A stretch of DNA of 30,823 bases, taken from NCBI GenBank assembly GCA_036897625.1, contig JAYMTA010000344.1, positions 1-30,823 of the forward strand, in the 5' to 3' direction. The stretch comes from Pelargonium cotyledonis. Lineage: Eukaryota; Streptophyta; Magnoliopsida; Geraniales; Geraniaceae. A model generated the notes under the pieces. That model was not told the DNA's origin and did not search any database. It saw only the letters and a program-made list of their open reading frames with translations. Made by a program: the position numbers and the translations under genes. Of the stretch, positions 20,945 through 30,194 are shown piece by piece. Position 1 is the first letter of the stretch, and each line of letters starts with the position of its first letter.

Positions 20945-23900
20945 TCAAAATCCCAGTACATCAGTTAGTTGCTTGACCAGCTCTTCCTTTTTTAGCTTAC
21001 TATGTTGCACTTTATATTGCCTTGCAATGGCCTTCAGGTCAACTAGTTTCATACCACTCAAGTTGGAAGAGGTAGCAGCCTTGGCTTTGGAACAACCATT
21101 ATCAATACAGCATGAAATATCAACCTTGCTTGCTGTCTCGGTGCCTTTCCCGAGCTGCGAGTATGACCCATCCATGTCCACAGTGGAACTCCTGAAGCCT
21201 ACCAGTGTTGGTACTGTACAATTCTTTTCCAAGAGCACATTTGAATTTATGCTAATATCGGTAGTAACACCCTGCTCTTTCGCTTCATGCTGGATAGGAT
21301 GAGCCAGTTTCTTGAAGGTTTTCCTGTCCAAAAGCTTATTTAAACAGACATTGTCGGTGCTTAGTTCCAATTTCTGTCGCTTCTTGACCTTTGGAGTAGT
21401 TAAATCTAAACCAAGTCCTGTAGGAATGGCACTGCCTTCGTGAATGCTGGCTGGGTTGGACTGGATATTCCTCTTCACCTTCTGTCTTTTTTGTGGCTTC
21501 TGAGGCATGTTCAAACCAAACTTGCAGTCATTAGTAGCAATTTCGGCCTCCTGAAATGTCAGCAGTGGTGGTGTTCCTTCTTCGATCTGTTGCTTGAATG
21601 TGTCTTTTTTCATCTGATCTTGTGGCTCCAAGGGTGAGGGTAGAGCCGAGTGTTTAATGTTACTAATATCAGTTTCTGGACTATCATTGTTGTTCCTTTT
21701 TGTCTTCAGAGATGAAACCAAGTCAATTATGCTGTTCACGCACATTTTGATATCATCTTCTGTTGAAGCTCTCAGATCAAGAGCAGTATCACTTAGTTTC
21801 TGCTCCACATCCGGGTTCCCATTCTTTGCCAGGTCGAAAGCATCTAATCTGGATTCAGAATCTTGCTCCCTTCCACCATGGTCAGCTGCATGTCTTGAAG
21901 CATGTGGATCACTATAGTTTACAACAGCCTTTGCAGGCTGCTTTTTTTAGAGAATTAATGCATCCAACAAAAACAAAACACAAGCATCAATGATAAGATT
22001 ATGCTACCCTACAGTTATGATAAAGTGCATCTACTACTACAATAAATGGAAGTTGAAAAGGTTGATTTTTTGCATACCGATTTAGTTGTAAAACAACAGG
22101 CACAAGTTGTGAAGAAAGAGAAGAGGCCCCTTACCATTTCTGTTTCGGGAAAATATTCATTGACTTCAGAGCAGCACAAAGATGAACTGAAGTTTTCACT
22201 CTTTTTTGTTGCTGACCACTGTTTTCCGACTTCCTCATCCCCATCAACTTCCAAATCTGAGCTGATCAATGTCTTTATCTCAAGGGAATTGCCAGTTGCA
22301 CGGACACCTGCTCCAGAATCCTTTGCAGTATTTGTACACTGTTCAAGTAAGACAAAGTAACCCAATAATCCCCAGTTATGGCTAATTTTTTAAGTAACTT
22401 GTTTAAAACCAAGTTACAAAAGCTGTGGCCCTCCAATATATGGTCATAATGTTTCATTCTGATATAACTAAAAATAGGCCCTTACCGTTTCTGTTTTCGG
22501 AAAATATCCATTGCCTTCAGAGCAGTACAAAGATGAACTCGAGTTCTCACTACTCTTCATTGCTGAACAATGTTTCTTGACCTCCTTATCTCCATCAACT
22601 TCCAAACCTAAGTTGCACAATTTCTCCATCTCATGGGGATTACCAGCTGCATGTGCAGGGGCATCTACGACAGATTCCTCGATGGCATTTGTATGCTGCA
22701 TTGCATGATAAAATAACCCAAAAATCCAAGGTTATGTCTAACCTTTGGGTAATGTTTTTAAAAACATGTTGCAAAAGCTGTGACCCTCCTTTTGTTCATA
22801 ATTTTGCATACTGATAAACTAAAAACAGAGGCCCTTACCATGTCTGCTTTTGGAATATATACATTGCCTTCAGAGCAGCACAAAGAAGAGCTCAAGTTTT
22901 CACTCTTCTTCATTGCATAACAATGTTCCCTGACTTCCTTATCTCCATCAACTTCCGAAACTGAGTAGCATGACTTCTCCATCTCACGGGGATTACAAGT
23001 TACGAGGACAGGGCCATCAATGCCAGAATCCTTGATGGCATTTGTACGCTGTGCATTGCAAGACAAAATAACTCAAAAATCCAAGGTTATGGCTATCTTT
23101 TGGGTAACATGTTTAAATACATGCTGCAAGAGCCGTGACTCTCATGTATGTGTTCACAGTTTTTATATGTGCATTCATGTGTTGGTATATGACTAAAAAC
23201 AGAGATAAGACCTAGTTCCTTGACCTTGATAGCAAGACCCAGTTCCCCCCCTTCAGGTTTCAATGATGAACCTAAGATTATACCATCAACTTTAGCCTCT
23301 TCCACTTCCTTGCTCACTCTTTTCAAATCAGAAGCTCTCAGTTTTTTCTTTGATTTGAAGTTGCCAACTGTATGTTTCAAAGCATATGAGTTGGAACGCT
23401 TGGTTTTATCGCCGACAGGCTGTTCATCACCAAAGGAGGTAGTACATCAAAAACCATACTAAATGCATACCAAACCGTAGGTTAGAATGGTATATTTTAA
23501 GAACCTATTTGGCAAATATGATTAACATAGAGCGAATCTCTAGTATCAAAAGGAGCTCGCTGAGTTTGTTTTCACACCAACTTTACTGCTTTTGAAACAT
23601 AAGTGCTTTTAGATTACGCCTAACCTTCCTTGTGGGCTTCAAAGTCGAGCTTTGGAGAGTACCATTGTCTTTCCGAGTAGATCCTTGACTTTTAGTGTTG
23701 TTCTTTGTTTTCAGTTTGGAATTGTTGTTATGTGATCCTTTATCATCCTTTGAGTAGCCAGCTGCAAACTGCAAAGAATCTGGGGCATCATTTTTTACAC
23801 TAGAATTTGCTGGCTGTTAAACATAGCAATCAAGCATCCAGAAGAGAGATAATTAAACAAATGTAACTTTTAACCAACTACACATGTCAACCACAACTTG

Positions 23901-25298
23901 TAGGAAAGAAGAGTATGCAACACTGAACATAACAAATCATGTGTTTACTCATAAATGGGTGCATACATGATTGAAATGAGGGTAGAAACTACATGTCTTA
24001 TTAATAAACTAAATAAACTTGCAACAAATATTTCAGAATAACATGGAAAGACCAACCTCTCTTAGAAACAAACAACAATTTTATGCATACGCATGCATAG
24101 ACTCTGGGGTTGGGTATTATATCAAGGTTTACTACAAGCTAACAGGCGTGAGACCAAGGTAAGTGAGAATGCATGATAAAATAGAGCAGTTCAGGGTGGA
24201 AGGGAGCACTATTGTTCACAGAGTATGCTAACAATTCTTTAAAAACAATATTCCTGAACAGCTTAATTCATTTCATTTTACTATTTAGCAAAAGCCTCAA
24301 AGGGCTACACCTGGAGTCCTGGCCCCTAAAACACACCAACTTTCTTTAACAAAGATAAACAAAACCACGCCTATCCTTATCCAAAATAACATGAAAGGAA
24401 ACATCTAAGGATTCATACAGCCTATGATTTATGAACCTTTCCTATGACTAATGCTTGTTGCTTGTTTCACAGAAGTTAATTAACAATTTTTTTGCACAAA
24501 AACCCTGAACATCTATTTTCTATAACTTCACATCTTTATTCAAAGATATAGCCAACGATTTATGAACCTTACCGACGACTAATGCTTATTGCATCTGTAT
24601 AAATGAAACGAATCTAAAAAATAAAAAACTTCCAAAACAAAGCGTGTGTATGAGAGAGATAGAGTTGTCAGAAGGATGAGAATTTCAAATGTACAGTATA
24701 ACTTGGAAAGAACCACAGCAATTTAAACAAAACAAGTGTGACGTCAAATAAGCAAAACCTAAAGTTTCTTGGATCTTAACTGCTTCCAGAGAATATGTTT
24801 TTTCCTCTTGAAATTTCAAAGAACATGAGATTGGGGATTTCTCCGAGGATGTAATGACCAGTTCTTTTACTTCCTCCTTTGCTATGACACTAGAACCAGC
24901 CAGTGCTAGAGCATCTGGGCTTGAGTCTTTGACAATAACATCTGGAGGCTGTTCATCATAGGAGAAAAGAAAAATTAAAATAAAATCATAGTAAAATTTT
25001 GGTTAAAGAAGACAACTTAACAAGAAGATATGTGAGAAATAACACATGAGAAAGAGAGAGGTGGATGTCAGGAACCTCCCTGAATTTATCTATAAATGAG
25101 TACATTGAAGTAATGAAAAGATTCAGTAAAGTCCATTTCTGCATCAGTCCCTTATATTTTACCTCAAAGATCTTTCACCCCATTGGAACAAAAGATGATT
25201 ATATAAGAAATTCGCATAAGTTACACTTGCCTTTGAGGTCAGAGTTATGTAAGCATAACAATCATTTGGAAATTGAAAGTAGTATCCATCCATATGTG

Positions 25299-25375
<77 letters not shown>

Positions 25376-25811
25376 AAGACAACTAAAAAGGAAAATAATA
25401 AGGTGAAAATTCAAAGAGTCTAACTTGTTCATCTTTTGTTGGGGATTGACTTTGGAGCAGAGCCTTCACTATTTCGTGGAGACTCTCTGCAGGTTCTCTA
25501 TGCATCAGTAAATGAATATCAATTTCATATTTTTCTGTATTCCTCAAACCCTTCAATGATATGTCAAGGTATTTTATCTTTTCTCTCAAAGTACTACAGC
25601 ATAGTTCAGACCATTCTTCATTTTCAGCACATGCAAGTTCACTTTGAAGGGTCACCAAATCTTTTTCAAGCTCATCAATTTCATTATCAGCCTTCTTGAT
25701 CAATATTCTTAGCACTTGTACACAAAATTTCTCGTTCAAAGCATTTTCTTCTATCACATCTACAAGATTAGGAAAAGCCTCATTTAAATGGGGAATTAAC
25801 ACAAAAACCAT
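20945..25811 (-). CDS. Uncharacterised protein with C-terminal SAP-like domain and tandem exon repeats
   Basis: Eight coding exons in transcript order (25811-25425, 24948-24781, 23813-23625, 23419-23225, 23048-22839, 22695-22486, 22338-22135, 21937-20945) give 851 aa. Every coding exon junction is phase 0. Exon 1 encodes a leucine/acid-rich helical module, with IPHLNEAFPNLVDVIEEN near the start and a probable coiled coil (about 38-90). Exons 2-4 are Ser/Lys-rich and probably disordered. Exons 5-7 (70, 70 and 68 aa) are homologous copies of one module. The last exon has basic clusters (PKVKKRQK, KPQKRQKVKR) that look like nuclear localisation signals. The final 40 residues (SGMKLVDLKAIARQYKV and KLKKEELVKQL) fit a SAP/Rho_N-like helix-turn-helix that binds nucleic acid. 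A nuclear DNA- or RNA-associated role is inference; I do not recognise a named family. The exon 2 donor (GCA|GTTAAG at 24780) was chosen because it keeps frame. Confidence 0.8.
22135..23150 (-). repeat. Three tandem copies of an exon-intron unit (about 355-bp period)
   Basis: The copies start at acceptors 23048, 22695 and 22338, spaced 353 and 357 bp. Exons are 210, 210 and 204 nt. Each encodes the pattern TNA-(x)n-EVDGD(K/E)EV-(x)n-SEN(x)SSSL(Y/C)CSE-(x)n-P(K/E). The first two share about 42 of 70 residues by eye. The introns are duplicated too: each starts GTAAGG and contains ACAGCTTTTG(C/T)AAC followed by (G/A)CCATAACCTTGGATTTTTG-like sequence. The intron upstream of the first copy (down to about 23150) has the same right-hand part. 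The duplication therefore copied exon plus intron and kept phase 0. Confidence 0.92.
24421..24592. repeat. 41-bp repeat pair, 131-bp spacing, in an intron of the SAP-like gene
   Basis: The stretches 24421-24461 and 24552-24592 share ATTTATGAACCTT and (A/G)CGACTAATGCTT(A/G)TTGC-like sequence with a few mismatches. This is a local duplication inside the 967-bp intron between coding exons 2 and 3. The rest of that intron shows no recognisable feature. Confidence 0.65.
25298..25373. repeat. Compound (TG)n(AG)n microsatellite
   Basis: About 40 bp of TG/GT passes directly into about 36 bp of AG/GA, inside the first coding intron of the SAP-like gene, 52 bp beyond the donor. The plus-strand open frame across it (poly VC, then poly ER) is an artefact. 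Confidence 0.95.
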
Positions 25812-25821
25812 TTAAAGGAAC

Positions 25822-25899
25822 CTAATGTAGGAATTCTAGCTTCCTTATTGGTAGCATATCAGCCACCTTGATACCTTTCTGAATGAGGCTAATATCCAT
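25822..25899 (-). CDS. Candidate upstream ORF 2 (25 aa) in the leader of the SAP-like gene
   Basis: ATG at 25899-25897 opens a 25-codon frame (MDISLIQKGIKVADMLPIRK, then LEFLH) with its stop at 25824-25822, only 10 nt before the main ATG at 25811. Its start overlaps the last codons of upstream ORF 1 in another frame. The residue mix is protein-like. It would be removed if CATTAG|G at 25822 served as the leader acceptor, but a better acceptor lies further upstream at 25948. Function, if any, would be in translational control. There is no conservation evidence in hand. Confidence 0.4.
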   Translation of the reverse strand: MDISLIQKGIKVADMLPIRKLEFLH

Positions 25900-26227
25900 T
25901 CAATAATTGAACTAGAACTCCTCCATTAGAACCATACCAATCAAAATCTTGAAAATGATCAGATGAGGGACATTTATATGTATACCAACTCCAAAACCAA
26001 AGTAGAAGTCACATTGCCAACCAGGCTGTACATAGCAACTGCTATCTTGTGCAACTGAAAAGCAATTGTTCACATTAGCTAGCAAAAATGAATTAGCAAC
26101 TACAAATGAGATATTACTTCAAACTCAACCATTTTATATGCAATGTCAAAAAACATAATAACGAGAGAGAGATAAAAAAACCTAGATCATATGATGGACC
26201 CCATAGATCCCAATCCACGATCTCCAT
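25889..26227 (-). CDS. Candidate spliced upstream ORF 1 (34 aa) in the leader of the SAP-like gene
   Basis: A 57-nt leader exon (26238-26182) has acceptor CTTGTATTTCAG and donor CTAG|GTTTTT. Its ATG at 26227 opens MEIVDWDLWGPSYDL plus one base. Joining to the acceptor CATTTTCAAG| (exon from 25947) keeps the frame and continues DFDWYGSNGGVLVQLLNGY to a TAG at 25891-25889. The 105-nt frame crosses a 234-bp intron and has protein-like, Trp/Asp-rich content on both sides. That is unexpected for untranslated sequence. It may be a peptide upstream ORF controlling the main frame, or a remnant of a separate small coding sequence. I see the signals directly; translation is inference. Confidence 0.45.
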
Positions 26228-26515
26228 CAACTTTCACTCTGAAATACAAGAATGACCCACATTATGCATCTTCCACCACTTTGAGAAAATATAAGGATAA
26301 CTCAGCAAGTTGAGAAATAGAAAGATTCTAGGGAGACACTATTCTGAAAACTTATCAAGTTTGATCACTTGATCAGGTTATAGTTCACAAACACTATTCT
26401 TACCAATAGCAAGTCAAGTTACCATTCATATTATAGGCTTTCATTGACATTTCTAATCCATATCATCAAGGTTCTAAACAGGACTAAATACTAAAAATCC
26501 AGAGTACTAACTATA

Positions 26516-26650
26516 CTCGCCGTCCCCAAAATGAGTGTCTTGTTTCTCTAAAATGTTTGTCCCATGATAAATGTCTTTCATTTTTGGTTAGTTAGTTTTC
26601 CATGAGTTATCAATAATAGGAAACACATACTCAATTGGGGACAGAATGAG
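26516..26650. mobile_element. Stowaway-type MITE (Tc1/mariner-related)
   Basis: The 135-bp element is flanked by TA at 26514-26515 and 26651-26652. The left end CTCGCCGTCCCCAAAATGAG and the complement of the right end CTCATTCTGTCCCCAATTGA are clear versions of the Stowaway terminus CTCCCTCCGTCCC. It has no coding capacity. It sits in the leader intron of the SAP-like gene. Divergence of the two ends suggests an old copy. Confidence 0.85.
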
Positions 26651-27311
26651 TACTCATGAGCAAAGAAATTGTATAAATAATGAGATGGGCACTTTCAGGT
26701 GCCGAAAATACATGACAAAGAACCCCATTACAATGAGGAAGGATACCAATATAGCCCATTACAATGAGAAACCCCATTTATTCTTCAAGGTATCAGAGGA
26801 ATAAAAACTGCAGGAAATTTTTAGACAGCTTCAGGGCAAGATGAATGTAAAAGAGCTTGAAACATAAGGAATGAACAAAAAACAAACAGAGAACCAGTTC
26901 ATAACTGAAGACTGAATCAAGACTAGCACCACTAACATAGTAATAATGAAATATTGTTCATAAAAATTAGTGAAATGCACTACATGTTAAGCAAAATCAA
27001 CAGCATCAGGAGAACTAACGACAGGAAAAAAGAAGAAAAAACTGCAACCTTTGCAAAATGAACTCACAAGATGGAATTTTTAAACAAATTTCAATATCAA
27101 CATAGGAATGGGCATAACTATGATCGCTGTACCGTGCAGGCTACTGATAATTAATGCAGCACTAATGGCTCATTACTAGGCAAAAAATCAGGTGTAATTA
27201 CTCGCTAAGAGCAATTAACCAATGAGGTTAATTGCAGAGCTCAAGAAGGGCGAGAAACTGAGAAATGCAGCTTTCTCGGAGTCCAAACAGTACGAAGGAA
27301 AAAAAAAATAC

Positions 27312-27540
27312 CTCTGAAATGAATGCGAGAGAGCATTCGAGCAGGCCAGAAACCACAGAGCTCTTCTAGGTCTTCTTCAGTGGATGAACGAAAAAGAGAA
27401 GAATTTAGGGCTTCGAGATCCCGAAATTGGAGATAGAGAAAGCGAGAGTTGTAGAGAGAGAACACTCACTCTTCTCATATCATGAGAGAGAAAAAGCTGC
27501 AAGTGAAAGCGAAAGCCAGAGGCAGAGGAGAGAGAGAGAG
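27312..27540 (-). other. Probable first, untranslated exon of the SAP-like gene
   Basis: On the minus strand a CT-rich leader ends in ATTTCAGAG|GTATTT, with the GT at 27311-27310. The next leader exon would be 26238-26182 (acceptor TATTTCAG), leaving an intron of about 1070 bp that holds the Stowaway MITE. The 5' limit is a guess from where the GA/CT-rich, leader-like composition gives way to promoter-like motifs. Confidence 0.45.
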
Positions 27541-27913
27541 AACCTGACGGTTAAGAGGGCAGGATGGTCAATTCGCGCAGCCGGTAGGGGTATTTGCGTC
27601 AGTTCACGTGGGACGGAGGGTGGGGACCACTGGGCCCCACTCGTCGACTCTTTTCACTGAAGATTTGTCTAATTTTGGACCGTTCATTTATTGACTTTCG
27701 CGGGCTGATTTTGGACGGTCACGGACTCGATTTCTGTTTCCAGAAGATATTTAGTGGGAATATGGTAAATAAGTGGGGGGTTAGGATAGTAACTTCTGCG
27801 TACGAAACTTCTGGCACTGCTTGTTTTTGGAAATTGGAATTTTGTGCAATGGGCGACCATTACGACGTCGTACTAGTACTTCGTGTACACCGCCACGTGT
27901 CGATTAGCAGAGA
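27541..27913 (-). promoter_or_regulatory. Likely promoter of the SAP-like gene, with G-boxes and site II
   Basis: CACGTG G-box cores lie at 27605-27610 (TTCACGTGGG) and 27894-27899 (GCCACGTGTC). Both are ABRE/bZIP- or bHLH-type sites. TGGGCCCCAC at about 27631-27640 contains the TGGGCC site II core bound by TCP factors. TACGACGTCGTA at 27871-27882 is a perfect 12-bp palindrome with a GACGTC core. The plus-strand open frames here are not genes. Confidence 0.45.
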
Positions 27914-28395
27914 ATAACAGTAGTAGGTTGGGGGATCATGGGTACAGGCTCACTCTAGTTCTTTCTTAGCTAATCTAAATCTAATTAATTATGTGCTTAA
28001 CACAATTAGCTACCCTAACTAACACTTCTTTATTGATTTTTTTTTAGCTAGGGACCAAAAGAAAGTCAACGTCGACACAATTCTTGTACTTCTAATACTT
28101 AGGTGCGATATTTATCTTAATCGAAACTTTTTTAATGAAATTGAGTCCACTTGAGATGTTCAAAGTTAGATTAACGCACTAGGCACCACAATATAGAGGA
28201 CACCATTAAGTGAGACTCGGGATGAATTTCACTTTGACGTCTAAGAGTAAACATGTATGTCATTGTGAAATAGATACTATTGAGCAAGGTGCATGGGTTA
28301 TTTAAAGTGAATATTGGTAATGGAAATAAGTTAATGTGACAAATGAATTCACAAAACTACTAGAGTAAGCGTGATATCAAATTAGGGAGAGCATG
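27914..28395. other. AT-rich spacer, nothing recognised
   Basis: No open frame with family features, no splice-supported exon and no clear repeat structure were found on either strand. Confidence 0.5.
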
Positions 28396-28830
28396 CAGTG
28401 AAGCTTCCTTGGGCTCAACGGGGCCTTCAACGAAACACCAGAAGCATGAGATCTTCACCACCCTTCAAGCATGAGATTATGATTAGAAGAGCTTACGGTG
28501 AATCATCTTGATGTTGAGCACGATGGAGCTGTCAGCGGAGCAATCAGAGCATGAGATCATCAGCGCCCTTCAAACGTGAGCTTCAATATAGAGGAGCTTA
28601 CAACGAAGCATTCCAAGATTGTGCTTGGCGGGGCCTTTAGTGGAAAACCTGGAGCGTGAGTTCACCAAATTCCTTCAATTGCGAGGTTTGACGTGATGAA
28701 GCTCGCAACGAAACATCTCAAAGTTGAACTCAGTGAGGTCTTCAGTGAATCACTTAGAGCATGAAGTCCGCGACGCCCGCCCTTCAAGTATGAGGTTGAA
28801 CTTGAGAGAGATTACGTCAAACCATCATAA
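28396..28830. repeat. Diverged tandem repeat, four copies of about 105 bp plus a partial fifth
   Basis: Copies begin near 28396, 28497, 28602, 28707 and 28816 (partial), with spacings of about 101, 105, 105 and 109 bp. Aligned landmarks in each copy are a start like AACGAAGCAT, GGGGCCTT(T/C)AG-like words, GAGCATGAGATC-like words, CCCTTCAAGCATGAGATT, and an end AGGAGCTTAC. Within a unit, AAGCATGAGAT-like words appear twice about 27 bp apart, so the unit may itself be a fused dimer. Copies are substantially diverged, hence old. No open frame runs through, and there is no CRISPR-like conservation of repeats. Confidence 0.85.
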
Positions 28831-30180
28831 ATACAAGAGTTTGTGGTCACTCACAACACAATGTTATAAAAAAATATGCTAGTTTCATTTATCTGGTGCA
28901 ATCTTACGCTGAATACCCGTATATATAAGGTTATGCCCTTGTCGGAGTACAAATTTTTAACAAAATGTCGCTCATCAAATATAGTGATGTGATATTGGCG
29001 ACTATGACCAAATTCTTATTTCACGTTATCTCAGCAAAAATCCTATATTTCATACCGTGTCATTTTCCCTTGGGTTCTCTTTTCTTCATTCCAGTCACAT
29101 TTGGCTCTATAGCCATTTTATAACTTCCATTACTAGCACCAGCTCTTGCTACATTTCCTTGAAGAACCATGTCATATCTTTGTTTCACAGAAAACTTACC
29201 TTACCAAGGATTGCATTTGATGAGTTTGCCTCTAACTCTTCTCTGATTTGTCTAACACACTAACACCCTAGCGATTTTGGCATACATTATGTTATGAACA
29301 GGAAAAATAAATTGTGTGGTCTTATTCATGCGTCATGCTCGATATTATATATACTTGTTGACGGAATGTTGGTCAATGTTTATTTTGATGATACATGTAT
29401 AACTTCACTATCCTAATATATGTTTATTTTGCTTGACGTTGATGGATAAAGTTGTCCCTTCCTCTTACCATGGGAGTTTGAGACGCCGCACAGAGCCGGT
29501 TCAATCGGTGCATGACAATTAGCTCTCAAACTTTTGTATCTTTGGTCCCCGCCCATACCTCCTTTTGTCTCGCTAATCACCTCCCTACGGATACAGGGAA
29601 CTTCTCTATTTTCATTACCTCTACAAGATTTTCTTAAATATAAAATTAAACCAATCCACAATGGATTTTGGAACAAAATAAACACTTAAAAGGTCAGAAC
29701 TCCTCATCGTTGGAGTAATGCGAACTCAATGCAAGCCCTATAATCAACCTATTGATTCTTGTTGGACGTATTGACCATTTCGACTTCTAACTATTTTAGT
29801 ATTGACTTAGTACTGTTGAATATTTTGCAAACTCAACACTAAACTTATCTCAAGAAAGACAAAATAAATATCATGTTCGATCATTAAGTGTTTAGGCATG
29901 GCATGCCGAATTGATAACCTTCCAAACCCCTATGTTCATGGACTCGTAAAGGCTTCGGGCATATTACATTAAAAACAACTTTTTAGACTTGTTTTCCTCC
30001 GGTGACCTACTAGATACTACCACTTCAAGAATTTTGAGATAATCACATCAACGATACTTCACCAATAAGCTCTAGCGCCACATTACCGTGTCACTATTTT
30101 ACATCACCGTGACATTATCATTTGACCTCATAACATTATTATAACAGTATATAATATCGTAATCACCTATTTATTTATTT
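28831..30180. other. Gene-poor spacer
   Basis: Short open frames occur on both strands, but none has recognisable domains or splice support. One small inverted pair, AGTTTGAGA near 29472 and TCTCAAACT near 29525, brackets about 43 bases and could form a hairpin; its meaning is unclear. No tRNA or other RNA gene was recognised. Confidence 0.45.
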
Positions 30181-30194
30181 ATTAGAAATGTTAT

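Noticed and set aside
20832-21302. 156-codon plus-strand frame
   Set aside because: It is antisense to the last exon of the SAP-like gene, whose frame continues from supported splice sites.
24781-24783. Alternative donor TTAG|GTTTTG for coding exon 2 of the SAP-like gene
   Set aside because: It would leave phase 1 and bring a stop in the next exon; GCA|GTTAAG keeps the frame and matches the all-phase-0 layout.
25065-25406. Plus-strand frame with poly VC and poly ER
   Set aside because: It is produced by the compound TG/AG microsatellite and lies antisense in an intron.
27427-27917. Plus-strand frames antisense to the first exon of the SAP-like gene
   Set aside because: The content is low-complexity Arg/Glu from GA-rich leader sequence or promoter DNA, with no domain or splice support.
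28396-28830. CRISPR-like regularly spaced repeats
   Set aside because: Whole 105-bp units are similar, with no invariant short repeat and unique spacer pattern, and the host is a plant.
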